DNA from: Verrucomicrobiota bacterium
Lineage (GTDB): Bacteria > Verrucomicrobiota > Verrucomicrobiae > Limisphaerales > UBA11358
Assembly: GCA_014860005.1 (NCBI GenBank)
Contig: JACZKP010000106.1
Location: 1 to 61,768 of the forward strand
Reading direction: 5' to 3'
Length of the DNA stretch: 61,768 bases
Below are positions 17,845 through 26,126 of the stretch, piece after piece. Position 1 is the stretch's first letter, and each line of letters opens with the position of its first letter. The notes under the pieces are model-generated. The model searched no databases and was not told the DNA's origin. It saw nothing but the letters and a program-made list of their open reading frames with translations. The position numbers and the translations under genes are program-made.

Positions 17845-18719
17845 ATATCGAATCTCGCAACCGCTACTCGGAGCGCGGCCAGACAGGTCCGCGCGAACTC
17901 ACACTTCTCGACTCGCGGACATGGCTGGCCGCGCTCCCATTCGTTTTGACCGCCGTCATGATGGGTCTGTCGCCGGCTGTGGTATTCGCGCAACCTGCTC
18001 CGCTTATCCACGCCCATGCCCACAACGATTACGAGCACCCGCGTCCTTTGCTCGACGCGCTGGATCACGGCTTTTGCAGTGTCGAGGCGGACATCTACCT
18101 CGTGGACGGCAAACTGCTCGTCGCGCACGATCTCGACAAAACCAAACCGGATCGCACTCTGGAGTCGCTGTATCTTGACCCGTTGCGCGAGCGCGTGAAG
18201 AAGAACGGCGGACGCGTGTTCCCGAACGGCCCGGAGTTCACGCTGTTGATTGACCTTAAGTCAAATTGGGAAACCACCTACCCGGTGTTACGCGCTGTGC
18301 TCACGAATTACGCGGACATGCTGACGACATTCTCCAACGACGCGAAGCACACCAACGCGGTGCTAGTCGTCATCAGCGGCAGTCGGGACCGCAGCATGTT
18401 CGCCGGCGAAACACTCCGTTACGCGGCATTCGATGGCGAACTGAGTGATTTGGACACCAATCCCTCCGTGCACTTCGCTCCGTGGATCAGTGCGCGCTGG
18501 AGTAGCAGCTTTTCCTGGCGCGGCACCGGTGAGATGCCGGACGAGGAGATGGCAAAACTCCGCCAGATCGTGAGCCGCGCGCACGACCAGGGGCGTCGCG
18601 TCCGCTTCTGGGGCGCACCGGACACCCTCAACTTCTGGCGCACGCTCCATTCTGCGAAGGTGGATTTGATCAACACGGACAACCTTTCTGGTTTGCAGAG
18701 TTTCCTGACCGCCCAATAA
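17841..18719 (+). CDS. Exported PI-PLC/GDPD-like phosphodiesterase
   Basis: The ATG at 17841 overlaps the previous stop (ATGA), showing translational coupling. The 292-residue protein has a hydrophobic export segment near residues 30-50 ending at VVFAQP. The mature part begins HAHAHNDYEHPRPLLDALDH, followed by VEADIYLVDGKLLVAHD; the two His, the Glu/Asp pair and the second HD match the metal-binding TIM-barrel core of glycerophosphodiester phosphodiesterase and PI-PLC relatives. It probably hydrolyses a phosphodiester on or outside the inner membrane, with unknown natural substrate. Confidence 0.8.
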   Translation: MNIESRNRYSERGQTGPRELTLLDSRTWLAALPFVLTAVMMGLSPAVVFAQPAPLIHAHAHNDYEHPRPLLDALDHGFCSVEADIYLVDGKLLVAHDLDKTKPDRTLESLYLDPLRERVKKNGGRVFPNGPEFTLLIDLKSNWETTYPVLRAVLTNYADMLTTFSNDAKHTNAVLVVISGSRDRSMFAGETLRYAAFDGELSDLDTNPSVHFAPWISARWSSSFSWRGTGEMPDEEMAKLRQIVSRAHDQGRRVRFWGAPDTLNFWRTLHSAKVDLINTDNLSGLQSFLTAQ

Positions 18720-18850
18720 GGAGGTCGCGCCTACGGCAGATGCTTTGCTGCGCCGGGCGTGTTCGCCATGTGCAACCGCACTTGCCACGTCACCGGCGGC
18801 TGTTAGATTCCCTTCGGCCTCGGGCAAAACTCAAAGAAAGGGTTACGGAT

Positions 18851-20869
18851 ATGAAACAGTTCGCGCTGCTATTGGTTCTCGGCATCAGCACTGCCACGCT
18901 GGCCTTGGGTCAGCAGAGCCTTACTTACGTTGACCTCGTCAAGCGGCTCATTGATCTCGAACATTTGGCCACCCTGCCGGAACCGGGCGAGACGACGAAG
19001 CAATGGTCCAGTTACGACCGCACCAGCCAGTACGACGAAGCCACCGGCAAATACGTCGGCTGGGACGCCAACGGCGACGGCGATGGCATCATTCGCCGGG
19101 AGGACGGCCAGCTTGTCTTTGCCGAAATGGAGGGGCCGGGCTGCCTCTGGCGGATCTGGGCCGCCACGCCCAAAGCGGGCCGCGTGCGCATCTATCTCGA
19201 CGGCGCGAGCGAGCCGGCGGTGGATTTGCCTTTCACCGGTTACTTCGACGGCAACCAGGCACCGTTTACGCGACCGGCGCTCGTTCACACGGTGGCAATG
19301 GGGTGGAACAACTACACGCCCATTCCGTATCAGAAATCCTGCAAGATCGTGGCCGAGGAAGGTTGGGGACAATACTACCAGTTTGTTTACACCACGTTCG
19401 CGAAAGGCACGCAGGTCCCAACTTTCAAACGCGAACTTAGCGCCGAGGAAAACGCCGCGCTGGATGAAGCGGACAGGCGGTTGCGCAATTGCGGTCCGCG
19501 CGACACGTCCAAAGGTTACGCCAAAACCAGCGGGAAAGGTTTGTTGAGCGCCAACGGCGGTACGGATACTCACAAACTCAAAGGCCCAAATGCCATCAAC
19601 TCGATTCGCGTGAAATTCGATCCGCCGCTCACGCCGGCGGATCATGATGCTCTCCGGGAAATGGTGCTCTCGATCAAATGGGACGGCGAGTTCGCGTCGA
19701 GCGTCTGGGCGCCATTGGGTGATTTTTTTGGCACAGCCCCGGGCGCGAACCCTTATCGTTCGCTGCCGTGCGGACTCACGGAGGATGGCTGGTGGTATGC
19801 CAACTGGGTTATGCCGTTCGCGAAGAGCGCCGAGGTCACGCTCAAGAACGAGGGCAAGACCGCCCGCCGAGTCACCTTCGAGGTTTACACCCAGCCCCTC
19901 AAGGGCGATCCCGCGAGCTACGCCCACTTTCACGCCAAATGGCATCGCGACGAATTTCTTCCCACGGAGAAGGAACGCTGGATTGACTGGCCCATGCTCA
20001 AAACCACGGGGCGGGGCCGGTTTGTGGGAGTGATGCTGCACATCTGGAATCCGCGCGGCGGTTGGTGGGGCGAGGGCGATGAGAAATTCTTCGTGGACGG
20101 CGAGAAGTTTCCTTCCACCATCGGCACCGGCTCGGAGGATTATTTCGGTTACGCCTGGTGCAGCCCGTTGTTGTTCCAGAACGCGTATCACAACCAGACG
20201 CGCAACGACGGCAACAACAAGGGCCACGTCTCGGTGAACCGCTGGCACATCGCCGATCAGATTCCGTTCCACAAATCTTTCGCCGGCGACATCGAGAAGT
20301 ATTATCCCAATTCCCGCCCCACACTTTACGCCTCCACGGTGTATTGGTATCTCGCGCCCGGCGGCGATGATCCCTATTCGCCGCAACCGCTCTCGCAGCG
20401 GACGGGCTATTATGTGCAGCCGGCGTACAAAAAGATTGCGGGTGCCATCGAAGGCGAACAGTTGAAAATCCTCGCGAAGACTGCCGGCAATCCGCATGAG
20501 CAGGACCTCTCCGGATTCGGCGATCAATGGAGTCACGACGCGCATCTCTGGTGGATTCAAGCGAAGCCCGGCGACAAACTGGACCTGGCGCTGCCCGTGG
20601 CGAAAGCCGGCAAATACGAACTCGCCGTGCGCCTGACCAAGGCGCGGGATTACGGCATCGTGCAACTCTCGCTCAACGGCAACACACTGGGCGAACCGAT
20701 TGATCTCTACGACCCGCATGTCCTGCCAACTCCGGAACTGAAACTGGGCACGCATGAACTCACCGCTGGCGACCATAAGCTGACCATTGAAATCGCGGGT
20801 GCCAACGCGCAAGCCGTGAAGAGTTACATGTTTGGCCTGGATTACGTACGGCTCATCGAAGTGCCGTGA
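18851..20869 (+). CDS. DUF2961 / GH172-family glycoside hydrolase, exported
   Basis: The start at 18851 (MKQFALLLVLGISTATLALG) provides a signal peptide; the open frame before it has no homology. The 672-residue protein carries the DUF2961 region in its N-terminal two-thirds, with GPGCLWRIWAATPKAGRVRIY and, later, GTGSEDYFGYAWCSPL, both highly conserved. DUF2961 is now glycoside hydrolase family 172, whose characterised members act on fructose- or arabinofuranose-containing substrates. The C-terminal ~150 residues look like a beta-sandwich carbohydrate-binding or accessory domain. It is likely periplasmic or secreted and serves polysaccharide use together with the neighbouring hydrolases. Confidence 0.85.
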   Translation: MKQFALLLVLGISTATLALGQQSLTYVDLVKRLIDLEHLATLPEPGETTKQWSSYDRTSQYDEATGKYVGWDANGDGDGIIRREDGQLVFAEMEGPGCLWRIWAATPKAGRVRIYLDGASEPAVDLPFTGYFDGNQAPFTRPALVHTVAMGWNNYTPIPYQKSCKIVAEEGWGQYYQFVYTTFAKGTQVPTFKRELSAEENAALDEADRRLRNCGPRDTSKGYAKTSGKGLLSANGGTDTHKLKGPNAINSIRVKFDPPLTPADHDALREMVLSIKWDGEFASSVWAPLGDFFGTAPGANPYRSLPCGLTEDGWWYANWVMPFAKSAEVTLKNEGKTARRVTFEVYTQPLKGDPASYAHFHAKWHRDEFLPTEKERWIDWPMLKTTGRGRFVGVMLHIWNPRGGWWGEGDEKFFVDGEKFPSTIGTGSEDYFGYAWCSPLLFQNAYHNQTRNDGNNKGHVSVNRWHIADQIPFHKSFAGDIEKYYPNSRPTLYASTVYWYLAPGGDDPYSPQPLSQRTGYYVQPAYKKIAGAIEGEQLKILAKTAGNPHEQDLSGFGDQWSHDAHLWWIQAKPGDKLDLALPVAKAGKYELAVRLTKARDYGIVQLSLNGNTLGEPIDLYDPHVLPTPELKLGTHELTAGDHKLTIEIAGANAQAVKSYMFGLDYVRLIEVP

Positions 20870-20948
20870 AGCCCGGCACGAACAATGCGAGGAAACGCTC
20901 TCCAAACTCAGTTTTGATTTTGCGGCGGAATCTGCTAACTCATTGCGC

Positions 20949-21401
20949 ATGAAATGTCCGGCCTGTGATCACCGATTAACCGAAACCCAGGTGGGCAGCG
21001 TCGTTGTGGACATCTGCCAGGGCGGCTGCGGCGGTATTTGGTTTGACGCCTTTGAACTCAAGCGCGTGGATGAAGAGCACGAAGCCGCCGGGGAACACCT
21101 CCTGCACGTCCGCCATGACCCGGCACGGCCGGTGGACCATGCCCGCAAACGCGGCTGCCCGCGCTGTCACGGCGTGAAGCTCAAGCGCCATTTCTTCAGT
21201 CCCAAACGCCGCGTGGAGGTGGATCACTGCCCCAATTGCGGCGGCTATTGGCTGGATGCCGGCGAACTGGTCAAAATCCGGGACGAGCAAAAGCCCGACA
21301 TGGCGAGGACGGGCGGACAGGATCAGTTGCCCCCCGAAGTCATTCGTTATATCTACCGGTTGCAGGTCGAACTTCGGGCTTTGCCACGGGCCTCGGATTG
21401 A
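20949..21401 (+). CDS. TFIIB-type zinc-ribbon protein
   Basis: The start at 20949 places the first zinc-binding pair directly at the N-terminus (MKCPACDHRL). Of 150 residues, two zinc ribbons are visible: CPAC...CQGGCGGIWFDAFEL and CPRC...CPNCGGYWLDAGEL. The pattern CPxC-x(n)-CxxCGGxWLDxGEL defines the zf-TFIIB family of small bacterial proteins of unknown function. The last ~35 residues form a polar helix. It is 79 bases downstream of the GH172 gene in the same direction. Confidence 0.85.
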   Translation: MKCPACDHRLTETQVGSVVVDICQGGCGGIWFDAFELKRVDEEHEAAGEHLLHVRHDPARPVDHARKRGCPRCHGVKLKRHFFSPKRRVEVDHCPNCGGYWLDAGELVKIRDEQKPDMARTGGQDQLPPEVIRYIYRLQVELRALPRASD

Positions 21402-21523
21402 GCCGACCCGGACGGAAATAAATCTGAAACAAAGCGGTCGCTTGATGGGTTTTCCATCCGAGGCGTCGGTAAAGCCGGTTTGAACTGGCTGCCGAACGCC
21501 CTTTTTCAACCTGGACCAGAAAC

Positions 21524-22531
21524 ATGAAACCGAATCAGCTCAATTCACTCACGGCCGCAGTATTCGCGGCGGCATTTCTCGCATTCACCTCTGGTGTCCG
21601 TGGCGACGTGGAGGACAAAGTCACTAAATCATTCACCGCGGCCCCCGGCGGGCAACTCTTCGTCGAGTTGGACCGTGGCAGCATTGAAATCAAGACTGCC
21701 GAGGCCGGTTCCGTGGACATTGAAATCAGCCGCAAAGCCGGCGGCAGCCGCAGCCAGGCGGAAAAGATTCTTACCGACCACATCGTCACCTTGACGCAGA
21801 CTGACAAAGGCGTTCAAGTCCGGGCGGAATACCAGGGGCCGAGAACCCGGCGCTGGTTTGGCGGTTCACCGCAACTCCAGGTCCAGTGCGTCATCACTGT
21901 TCCGCGTCAGTTCGACGTGGACCTCAAGACCGCTGGCGGCAGTGTCAATGTGACGGGATTGACCGGCAAGGTGCAGGCGAGCACCGCCGGCGGCAGCCTG
22001 AGATTCGAAAACATTGAAGGCCCGATTTCCGGCCACACCAGTGGCGGCAGCATCACCGTCCACACCGCGAAAGGCAAAGTGAACGTGAAAACTTCCGGTG
22101 GCACTGTGAATCTGAAAGCCATCGAGGGCGACGTGAACGCCCACACTTCGGGCGGTTCCATTCGCGCCGAGAGCCTTACCGGCCAGGCGGTAGTCAAGAC
22201 CTCCGGCGGCAGCATCCAGGTCGTGGAGATCAAAGGCGCCATCGAAGCCGGCACGTCGGGCGGCAGCATCACTGCCACACTGTTGGAACAGCCGGCTGGG
22301 GCGTGCTCGTTCAAAACCTCCGGCGGCAGCATCACCCTCGTGCTCGACGCGAAAGTGGACGTGGACGTGGATGCCCGCACCAGCGGGGGCCGGGTTGTGA
22401 CTGATTTCCCGGTGGTTTCAGTCATTCAAGGCGAGCAGAAGAAGAACGAACTTCAAGGCAAGATCAACGGCGGCGGCCCGCTCCTGACGGCCCACACCAG
22501 CGGCGGCAGCGTGCGGCTGCAAAAGAATTAA
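21524..22531 (+). CDS. Exported DUF4097-type beta-strand repeat protein
   Basis: A 335-residue protein with a signal peptide ending near SGVRGD. From residue ~130 on it consists of repeats of about 18-20 residues built on T(S/A)GGS(I/V/L), at least nine copies, such as HTSGGSITVHTAKGKVNV and KTSGGSIQVVEIKGAIEA. Each unit is a beta strand plus turn, expected to form a beta-solenoid as in DUF4097/DUF4098 putative adhesin-like proteins. The nucleotide repeats are diverged, so the regularity is kept by selection at protein level. The function is unknown; an envelope or surface structural role is plausible. Confidence 0.8.
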   Translation: MKPNQLNSLTAAVFAAAFLAFTSGVRGDVEDKVTKSFTAAPGGQLFVELDRGSIEIKTAEAGSVDIEISRKAGGSRSQAEKILTDHIVTLTQTDKGVQVRAEYQGPRTRRWFGGSPQLQVQCVITVPRQFDVDLKTAGGSVNVTGLTGKVQASTAGGSLRFENIEGPISGHTSGGSITVHTAKGKVNVKTSGGTVNLKAIEGDVNAHTSGGSIRAESLTGQAVVKTSGGSIQVVEIKGAIEAGTSGGSITATLLEQPAGACSFKTSGGSITLVLDAKVDVDVDARTSGGRVVTDFPVVSVIQGEQKKNELQGKINGGGPLLTAHTSGGSVRLQKN

Positions 22532-22551
22532 AGTCGCCGCCGAAGTTTATT

Positions 22552-23319
22552 CTAACCGCCGACCGCTTTCAGCCAGAAGTGCGCCATGAGCGACGCGCCA
22601 GCCGCGCTTGGATGCACACCGTCGCCCGCCCAGTGCTCCGGCGGCGCGAACTTGATCGCAGCATCGAACATCGCCTGGAATGGGACGAACGCAGCGTGAT
22701 GCGTGTCCGCCACGCGCTTCGCCGCGGCTCGATAATTGTCGAACTCAGGAAACCACTTGTCAGTCACCGCACCGCAGCGCAACACAAACGGCTCGCAAAC
22801 CACAAACTTTATCTTCGGCAAAGCCTTCCGTGTTCGTTCAGCCAGCGCGTGGAAGTCGCGTTCGTAAATGTCCACCGTCCCCTTGTAACCCAGCTTCGGG
22901 TCGAGCGAGTGCCAGATGTCATTCACGCCGATCAATATGCTGAGCACATCCGGCTTGAGGTCGAGGCAATCCGTCTGCCAGCGCTCGGCAAGCTGGAACA
23001 CCTTGTGGCCGCTGATGCCGCGATTGAAAAACTGCAGTTCGTCCGCCGGTCGGTCCACGAGCATTTGCGCCGCCGCCAGCCACGCGTAACCGTTCCCCAG
23101 CCCGGGCTGGTTGTTCGCCACGTCGGTCTTACCCCTGTCGCGACTCCGCCCGGCGTCCGTGATGGAATCGCCCTGAAACAAAACCACGTCGTGCTTTGCA
23201 ATCCGAACCGGCCTGCCGCGCACGGCTGCGACGGCGTCCGTGGCAGCGCAAAGGCCAGCCAGGGCGGTGGTGCTGAGGGCGGAGGCTTTGATAAAACTAC
23301 GCCGGTTGAGTTCGTTCAT
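22552..23319 (-). CDS. Tat-exported SGNH/GDSL hydrolase
   Basis: A 255-residue protein with a twin-arginine-type signal (NRRSFIKASALSTTALAG). Block I of the SGNH family is FQGDSITDAG with the nucleophile Ser52 in GDS; block III is the GVNDIW segment; the catalytic Asp-His pair is in GDGVHPSAAG near the C-terminus. Related proteins deacetylate polysaccharides or hydrolyse esters in the periplasm. It faces the DUF4097 gene convergently and its 5' end lies about 100 bases from the leader peptide of the thrS locus, transcribed away from it. Confidence 0.87.
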   Translation of the reverse strand: MNELNRRSFIKASALSTTALAGLCAATDAVAAVRGRPVRIAKHDVVLFQGDSITDAGRSRDRGKTDVANNQPGLGNGYAWLAAAQMLVDRPADELQFFNRGISGHKVFQLAERWQTDCLDLKPDVLSILIGVNDIWHSLDPKLGYKGTVDIYERDFHALAERTRKALPKIKFVVCEPFVLRCGAVTDKWFPEFDNYRAAAKRVADTHHAAFVPFQAMFDAAIKFAPPEHWAGDGVHPSAAGASLMAHFWLKAVGG

Positions 23320-23424
23320 AAATCAGGGTCAAATTACGAAAGTTGCGCTGTTTGGAAAGCCCTTTCCAAGCCGGTTTGGGGAAATGAAGTTGCCAAAGCC
23401 CCCGCCGCTAACTAGCGTGGCCCT

Positions 23425-23466
23425 GTGATTGAACAATTGCACAGCACCACGACAACGACGATTTAA
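23425..23466 (+). CDS. Candidate thrS leader peptide with five consecutive Thr codons
   Basis: A 13-codon frame from GTG reads VIEQLHSTTTTTI and stops at TAA (23464-23466). The five Thr codons are ACC ACG ACA ACG ACG. A TTG at 23437 is an alternative start; an in-frame TAG at 23413-23415 limits upstream extension. Two successive hairpins follow at once, the second with a T-run. Runs of codons for the amino acid used by a downstream synthetase are the defining feature of peptide-based attenuators. No strong ribosome-binding site is visible, so translation remains to be shown. thrS itself begins 537 bases further on, beyond an inserted gene. Confidence 0.65.
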   Translation: MIEQLHSTTTTTI

Positions 23467-23529
23467 GCGTTCGTCTCCAACGAGATGAACGCCCACGCCT
23501 CAGACCGCAAGTCCGGGGCGTTTTTGTTT
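23467..23529 (+). promoter_or_regulatory. Candidate attenuator: two hairpins and T-run upstream of thrS
   Basis: Hairpin 1 pairs GCGTTCGTCT (23467-23476) with AGATGAACGC (23483-23492): ten base pairs including one G-T pair, six-base loop. Hairpin 2 pairs ACGCCTC (23495-23501) with GGGGCGT region (23515-23521), extended by GAC/GTC across an A-C mismatch, then TTTTTGTTT. In addition AACGCCC (23488-23494) can pair with GGGCGTT (23516-23522), which would compete with hairpin 2. A ribosome stalled on the Thr codons would cover the left arm of hairpin 1 and free that competitor. This switch model is inference. Confidence 0.6.
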
Positions 23530-23532
23530 GGA

Positions 23533-23994
23533 AACCGCTAATCTGCGCTAATCTACGCTAATCAAGTAATGAAGGCCGAAATCTACAAGGATGAGGGCTA
23601 CCAGCTCATGGGCGCTGCATTTGAGGTTTACAACGAGCAAGGCCACGGCCTGACCGAGGAGATTTATCAGGAAAGCCTGGAGATTGAGCTGACCCTTCGC
23701 GGCATCCCTTTCCAATCCAAGCAGGAACTGAAGTGCTTTTACAAAGGTCGTGAACTCAAAAAACGCTACGTGCCGGACTTGTTTGTCTTCGGTTGCCTCG
23801 TTACAGAGCTGAAGGCGGTAAGCCAGCTTTTGCCCGAACACGAGGCGCAATTGATCAACTACCTGCGCATCACCAAACAACCGGTCGGCTACCTCATCAA
23901 TTTTGGTCACAAAGACACCTTGGAATGGAAGCGCTTCATTCTCTCGGAATACATCGCTTGAATGATTAGCGCAGATTAGCGCAGATTAGCGGTT
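23533..23994. mobile_element. GxxExxY cassette bounded by 31-bp inverted repeats
   Basis: The left repeat at 23533-23563 and the right repeat at 23964-23994 are inverted copies with 30 of 31 positions matching. Each consists of nearly three 10-base units with the core CGCTAATCTG. Between them is exactly one gene, the GxxExxY protein, filling the interval with 5 bases to spare on the left and 2 on the right. The unit separates the Thr leader/attenuator from thrS, so it looks inserted. No transposase is encoded, and no clear target duplication is visible. Confidence 0.7.
23569..23961 (+). CDS. GxxExxY protein (PD-(D/E)xK-like)
   Basis: A 130-residue protein of the GxxExxY family: the defining motif is GLTEEIY (27-33), preceded by GAAFEVYNEQGHG. 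It also has a PD-(D/E)xK-like arrangement, Pro69-Asp70 followed by Glu80-Leu81-Lys82, as in Pfam PDDEXK_3, suggesting a nuclease-like fold. The biological role of the family is unknown, but paralogues are scattered in many copies in environmental genomes. Here the gene is tightly enclosed by inverted repeats. Its products could act on those repeats, but that is speculation. The start ATG lies five bases after the left repeat. Confidence 0.85.
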   Translation: MKAEIYKDEGYQLMGAAFEVYNEQGHGLTEEIYQESLEIELTLRGIPFQSKQELKCFYKGRELKKRYVPDLFVFGCLVTELKAVSQLLPEHEAQLINYLRITKQPVGYLINFGHKDTLEWKRFILSEYIA

Positions 23995-24003
23995 CAAGAA
24001 TTT

Positions 24004-26097
24004 ATGGAAAACGAACGCAAAACTTTAGACGACCGCGCGAAGATGACCGAATTGGAGCGCATCCGGCACTCCTGCGCCCATGTCATGGCCACCGCCATCC
24101 TGCGCCTGTGGCCGGACGCCCAGTTCGCCTACGGCCCGCCCGTCGAGAACGGCTTTTACTACGACCTCGAGTGTTCCCACCGCATCTCGCCCGAGGACTT
24201 CGAGAAGATCGAGGCCGAGATGAAGAAGGAAATCAAGGCGAACAACGTTTTCGAGCGCAGTGAAGTCACCCGCGAGCAGGCGATCAAGGACGCGGAGAGC
24301 GGTCGCCTCGGCGGATTGTCCGAACGCCCCGGCAACGTGAGCAGATTCAAGCTCGACCTCATCGCGCAGATTCCCGAGGGCGAAGCCATCTCGTATTTCC
24401 AGAACGGCGATTTCCTCGATCTCTGCGCCGGGCCGCATGTGATGCGCACGGGCAACATCGGCGCGTTCAAGCTCACCAGCGTGGCCGCCGCGTACTACAA
24501 GGGCGACGAAAAAGGCCCGCAGCTCCAGCGCATCTACGGCACGGCGTTCAAGAACAAGACCGCGCTCGACGAGTATTTCAAGATGCTCGAGGAGGCCAAG
24601 CGCCGCGACCATCGCAAGATCGGCGCGGAGATGGGGCTGTTCGCGATTGATACCGAGTTTGTCGGGCCGGGCATGCCGCTGTGGCTGCCCAAGGGCACAG
24701 TGCTCGTCGAGGAACTAGAGAAGCTGGCCAAGGAAACCGAATTCGCCGCCGGCTACGTCCGCGTCCGCACGCCGCATCTGGCGCGGGAGAAAATGTATAC
24801 GACTTCAGGGCATCTTCCTTATTACGCGGAGTCGATGTTTCCAGCGATGCAAATGAAATTCGAGGCTGCGGAAGAAAAGGAGTTTCATCAACAGGAATTT
24901 GAAATTGCTCAAACTGAAAATGAGATCGAGGAAATAAAGGCAGATCTTATTCAAACCGGCATAAAGCTGGATTCCGGGATTGTGGGCGTGATGGGGCTGC
25001 TAGGTTTTACAAAGCGACTTAAAGAAACACAGCAGACACAAAGCGAAAGAGTCTTGAAAGTCGTAGAAAAATTGGAAGAGAAGGCGGAAAAGCTTCAAAT
25101 CCAAAAGGGATCGCGTGAGGAGCGCTTCTCAAAAAATCGCTACTACCTCAAAGCGATGAATTGCCCGCATCATCATCGCATCTTCGCCGCTGAGCCCAAA
25201 AGTTACCGCGATTTGCCGTTGCGCCTGGCGGAATACGGCACTTGCTATCGCTACGAGCAGAGCGGCGAGTTGTTCGGCCTCATGCGCGTGCGTTCGCTCA
25301 ACATGAACGACGCCCACATCTATTGCACCGAGGAGCAGTTCGCCGACGAGTTCCGCGCCGTGAACGACATGTATCTGAAGTATTTCAAAATCTTCGGCCT
25401 CGAAAAATATCAGATGCGCTTCAGCACGCACGCGGCGGAAGGGCTTGGCAAGAAATACGTCAACGAACCCGAGTTGTGGAAGAAAACCGAAGACATGGTG
25501 CGCAAGGTGTTGATCGAATCCGGCATCAACTACGTGGAGGTCGCCAACGAGGCGGCGTTCTACGGACCGAAGATTGACGTGCAGGTGTGGAGCGCCATCG
25601 GCCGCGAATTCACCATCGCCACCAACCAGGTGGACTTCGCCGTGCCCGCCAAGTTCGGCCTCACCTACCGCGACAAGGACAACTCGAACAAGACGCCGCT
25701 GTGCATCCATCGCGCGCCGCTGGGCACGCATGAGCGGTTCATCGGCTTTCTCATCGAGCATTACGCGGGCAACTTCCCGCTCTGGCTCGCGCCGGACCAG
25801 GTGCGCGTCATCACGCTCAACGACGACGAAGCGTTGATCAATTACGCCCAGCCCATCGTGGCCGAACTTCGCGCGAACATGGTGCGCGTGGATGCGGATT
25901 TCAGCGCGACGCCGTTCAAGGCGAAGATTTCCAACGCGGAACAATTGCGCGTCCACACGATGCTGGTCATCGGCGGTCGCGACATGGAAGCGGGCGCGGT
26001 GAGCGTCCGCCTCCACCACGGTGGCCCGCAAGGCGCAAAGCCGAAGGGGGAAGTCGTTGCGGATATTTTGGCGAGCATCAAAGAGCGGAGAGCGTAA
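24004..26097 (+). CDS. thrS: Threonyl-tRNA synthetase with a coiled-coil insertion
   Basis: A 697-residue class II synthetase that charges tRNA-Thr. The N-terminal TGS domain found in many ThrRS is missing; the protein begins at the editing domain (HSCAH, His22 and His26; later CAGPH). The catalytic core shows TTSGHLPYYAESMFP, the zinc-binding MNCPHHH, RYEQSGELFGLMRVR (motif 2) and HRAPLGTHERF (motif 3); the anticodon domain ends at ASIKERRA. Roughly residues 283-378 are an extra, Glu/Lys/Gln-rich coiled-coil segment inserted just before MNCP; its DNA has unusually low GC (23 of 60 in each of rows 24901-24960 and 25021-25080). The last 591 bases are repeated in part five times downstream. Confidence 0.95.
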   Translation: MENERKTLDDRAKMTELERIRHSCAHVMATAILRLWPDAQFAYGPPVENGFYYDLECSHRISPEDFEKIEAEMKKEIKANNVFERSEVTREQAIKDAESGRLGGLSERPGNVSRFKLDLIAQIPEGEAISYFQNGDFLDLCAGPHVMRTGNIGAFKLTSVAAAYYKGDEKGPQLQRIYGTAFKNKTALDEYFKMLEEAKRRDHRKIGAEMGLFAIDTEFVGPGMPLWLPKGTVLVEELEKLAKETEFAAGYVRVRTPHLAREKMYTTSGHLPYYAESMFPAMQMKFEAAEEKEFHQQEFEIAQTENEIEEIKADLIQTGIKLDSGIVGVMGLLGFTKRLKETQQTQSERVLKVVEKLEEKAEKLQIQKGSREERFSKNRYYLKAMNCPHHHRIFAAEPKSYRDLPLRLAEYGTCYRYEQSGELFGLMRVRSLNMNDAHIYCTEEQFADEFRAVNDMYLKYFKIFGLEKYQMRFSTHAAEGLGKKYVNEPELWKKTEDMVRKVLIESGINYVEVANEAAFYGPKIDVQVWSAIGREFTIATNQVDFAVPAKFGLTYRDKDNSNKTPLCIHRAPLGTHERFIGFLIEHYAGNFPLWLAPDQVRVITLNDDEALINYAQPIVAELRANMVRVDADFSATPFKAKISNAEQLRVHTMLVIGGRDMEAGAVSVRLHHGGPQGAKPKGEVVADILASIKERRA

Positions 26098-26126
26098 GAA
26101 ACAACAAAGGAGTGCGGAAATAGAAC

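Noticed and set aside
23384..23424. Sigma-70-like promoter before the Thr leader (TTGCCA, 17 bases, TAGCGT)
   Set aside because: The -10 match is poor and promoter consensus for this lineage is unsure, so it is not listed.
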